DNA of 64,000 nt from contig JARGSG010000025.1 in NCBI GenBank assembly GCA_030374805.1, forward strand, positions 186,001 to 250,000, in the 5' to 3' direction. A program made the position numbers and the translations under genes. Below the pieces are notes generated by a model, which was not told the origin of the DNA, did no database searches, and saw nothing but the letters and a program-made list of their open reading frames with translations. How positions within the stretch are numbered: the stretch's first letter is position 1; each line of letters begins with the position of its first letter. The stretch is from Gracilaria gracilis (taxonomy: Eukaryota; Rhodophyta; Florideophyceae; Gracilariales; Gracilariaceae). Positions 63,799-64,000 of the stretch are shown one piece after another.

Positions 63799-64000
63799 AT
63801 GATCCTCCACCGCCCGGCGACGCGCTGCTTCGTGGCGCCGTGCTTCACCGCGCCCGGTCCGGCGCTCGTCGCCGCGCGGCCTCATCGGCGCACCGCCGGT
63901 GCGCCGGTGAGCCGCCGCACGCCGCGCGTTGCCATGGCACTGCCGCTGCCGCTGCCGCTGCCGCTGCCGGCGGCGGCAGCGGCGCTGGGCGCGACGGCGC
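63799..64000 (+). CDS. 5' end of a probable plastid-targeted protein, runs off the window
   Basis: From ATG 63799 an open frame of 67 codons has no acidic residues, many Arg/Ala/Pro, and ends its leader with TPRVAMA, close to plastid processing sites. It begins MILHRPATRCFVAPCF. The mature part is not in view apart from LPLPLPLPAAAAA, coded by the hexamer repeat. The call rests on composition only; GC-rich DNA alone can produce such a frame. Confidence 0.45.
   Translation, partial: MILHRPATRCFVAPCFTAPGPALVAARPHRRTAGAPVSRRTPRVAMALPLPLPLPLPAAAAALGATA
63941..63972 (+). repeat. CTGCCG hexanucleotide microsatellite
   Basis: Five tandem CTGCCG units followed by GCGGCGGCAGCGGCG, coding Leu-Pro repeats if the 63799 frame is real. 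Confidence 0.85.

Noticed and set aside
1-64000. CRISPR arrays, rRNA or tRNA genes, bacterial operons
   Set aside because: No spaced identical repeats, no recognisable rRNA or tRNA folds by eye, and gene structure is eukaryotic. A tRNA scan would be needed to exclude tRNAs.

Overview
The window reads as nuclear DNA of a eukaryote with few introns, most likely an alga and quite possibly a red alga. This is inference from plastid-transit-like N-termini (60255, 63799), uninterrupted host reading frames, and a dense mix of Copia, Gypsy, LINE, Tc1, pogo, MULE, Harbinger and CMC-type elements. No bacterial or viral gene organisation is visible. About 54 of the 64 kb is transposon; the host genes are almost all in the last 10 kb.

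Layout. 1-3358: a decayed Copia element (A) on the minus strand, cut by the window edge. 3685-6721: a small TA-flanked element carrying a pogo-type transposon (3734-6469). From 7091 to about 54445 there is one stack of nested insertions. A Tc1-like transposase gene (3' part 7091-7773, 5' part 47300-47506) is split by a second Copia element (B, LTRs 7774-7995 and 47077-47299). Copia B's gag is in turn split by a Gypsy chromovirus (11603-46400, 5-bp target duplication AACGT). The Gypsy 3' LTR is itself split 12 bp from its start by a 23.4-kb DNA transposon (22164-45558) with 20-bp terminal inverted repeats and a 2-bp CA duplication. A LINE and clusters of a 74-nt palindrome sit inside that transposon. 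A MULE (47575-54292, 9-bp duplication CTTCATATG) landed separately in the Tc1 5' flank.

The 23.4-kb element is the most unusual part. It has a CMC/Plavaka-like transposase of about 1,050 residues plus cargo: a DNA adenine-type methyltransferase fused to a SET domain, a ParB-fold protein, a 2-oxoglutarate/Fe(II) dioxygenase-like protein, a ketopantoate-reductase-like protein, and two coiled-coil proteins. A modifying enzyme, a possible oxidative eraser or editor, and a histone-methyltransferase-type domain on one mobile element suggest a chromatin-modification toolkit carried by the transposon. Most cargo genes have one or a few in-frame stops or a frameshift, so this copy is probably decayed.

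Host-type genes at 54.3-64 kb: an uncharacterised nuclear-looking protein (55056-56621), LEO1 of the Paf1 complex (56794-57999, minus), biotin protein ligase (58600-59691, minus), a plastid-targeted-looking protein ending in a xanthine-phosphoribosyltransferase domain (60255-61796), a Harbinger-type transposase (62101-63335, minus), and the 5' end of a probable plastid-targeted protein leaving the window (63799-64000).
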